Under the pieces are notes generated by a model. It saw only the letters and a program-made list of their open reading frames with translations. It was not told where the DNA came from and did not search any database. 5,166 nt of DNA from Verrucomicrobiales bacterium (GTDB lineage: Bacteria; Verrucomicrobiota; Verrucomicrobiia; Verrucomicrobiales; DEV007). The stretch spans positions 1-5,166 of the forward strand of contig QIKC01000314.1 in NCBI GenBank assembly GCA_003232855.1, in the 5' to 3' direction. The position numbers were made by a program, and so were the translations under genes. Shown one piece after another: positions 4,681 through 5,166 of this stretch (positions are counted from its first letter, which is position 1; each line of letters opens with the position of its first letter).

Positions 4681-5166
4681 TCACCCATCCACCGGTTCGC
4701 CCATCACCCGGCCGAACCCAGCCCGTAGCCCAGTCGCCACCCCCGGGGTGAGCAAGTCGGGGCTCAACACGCCCAGAACGTGTTGCCCATAGGCCGACCG
4801 ACAGGAGAACACCGTCAGCACCGCCCCCTCGCTATCGCGCACGCTGGCCGCCGTCGAAACGCCGTTACCGACCGCGCTTTCGAGCTCGCCCCGCGCACGC
4901 CGCCAGCCGTCCGCCAGCGCCACCCCCGACGCCACCAAAGCCGGGGCGGCGCCCGATTCTATCAATTCGTTGCCACCACAATCAGCGACGAACAGACCGG
5001 TCAAACACGATTGCCCCCTCGCCCAACGCACCAAGCTTTCCAACCGCTCGACCAAGCTATCGCCCTCCCCGGGCGCCACGGCGGGAAGAGCGGCAGGCAC
5101 GCCGCTGGTGCCGTCGCTCGAACGCAGCAGCCCGCCGAGTTCCGCCCGGCGCCGGATCGCCGCCAG
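4681..5166 (-). CDS. Protein with a Roadblock/LC7-like C-terminal domain (5' end cut by window edge)
   Basis: The reading frame is open from the right edge to TGA at 4681-4683, giving 161 visible residues. A GTG at 5100 could be a start, but the frame continues upstream without a stop and with similar composition, so I take the gene as partial. The visible N-terminal part has an Arg/Leu-rich segment, then a Pro/Ala-rich linker. From about visible residue 49, WARGQSCLTGLFVADCGGNEL has the Roadblock pattern: a helix, a GxxVxDxxGxxL strand pair, an Ala-rich helix (PALVASGVALADGWRRA), then strands EGAVLTVFSC and HVLGVLSPD, and a final helix ending FGRVMGEP. Such domains, for example MglB-type, dimerise and often serve small GTPases or signalling complexes. 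The match is by pattern only, and no partner gene is visible. It is convergent with the Fic gene. Confidence 0.6.
   Translation of the reverse strand: MAAIRRRAELGGLLRSSDGTSGVPAALPAVAPGEGDSLVERLESLVRWARGQSCLTGLFVADCGGNELIESGAAPALVASGVALADGWRRARGELESAVGNGVSTAASVRDSEGAVLTVFSCRSAYGQHVLGVLSPDLLTPGVATGLRAGFGRVMGEPVDG

Overview
This window looks like a piece of chromosome from a high-GC Gram-negative bacterium. The evidence is an outer-membrane efflux lipoprotein, a near-consensus sigma-54 promoter and strongly G/C-ending codons. The gene mix (PsrA-like TetR regulator beside a NodT-type efflux channel, a type II glutamine synthetase, and weak or absent Shine-Dalgarno sequences before two genes) would fit Verrucomicrobiota such as Opitutales, or an alphaproteobacterium. 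That placement is a guess from general knowledge, not a demonstrated assignment.

Left part (1-1827, minus strand): a TetR-family repressor gene is followed after one base by a NodT/OprM-like outer-membrane efflux lipoprotein gene that runs off the left edge. The two form an operon, probably a drug or solvent efflux locus whose pump subunits lie outside the window. In front of the repressor are two tandem AAAC-N4-GTTT palindromes, with a candidate -10 box lying across them. This is what an autorepressed operon should look like.

Middle (1828-3123, plus strand): the same intergenic region carries, facing right, a sigma-54 type -24/-12 promoter (TTGGCACG-N4-CTGCT), a leader of about 90 nt, and a complete type II (GlnII) glutamine synthetase gene. 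That gene is closed by a textbook intrinsic terminator with a GCAA loop. The promoter implies nitrogen-responsive expression through RpoN and an NtrC-like activator.

Right part (3124-5166): after the terminator the composition drops abruptly to AT-rich. Two closely related perfect palindromes, centred 53 bp apart, sit directly in front of a complete class II Fic AMP-transferase gene with a C-terminal winged-helix-like region. The arrangement suggests a Fic protein that controls its own promoter, and it is the most interesting signal here. Facing it from the right is the 3' part of a minus-strand gene whose C-terminal half resembles a Roadblock/LC7 domain. The short convergent gap between them holds a 10-bp-period ATTCGCG repeat.

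No tRNA, rRNA, CRISPR array or insertion sequence was seen.
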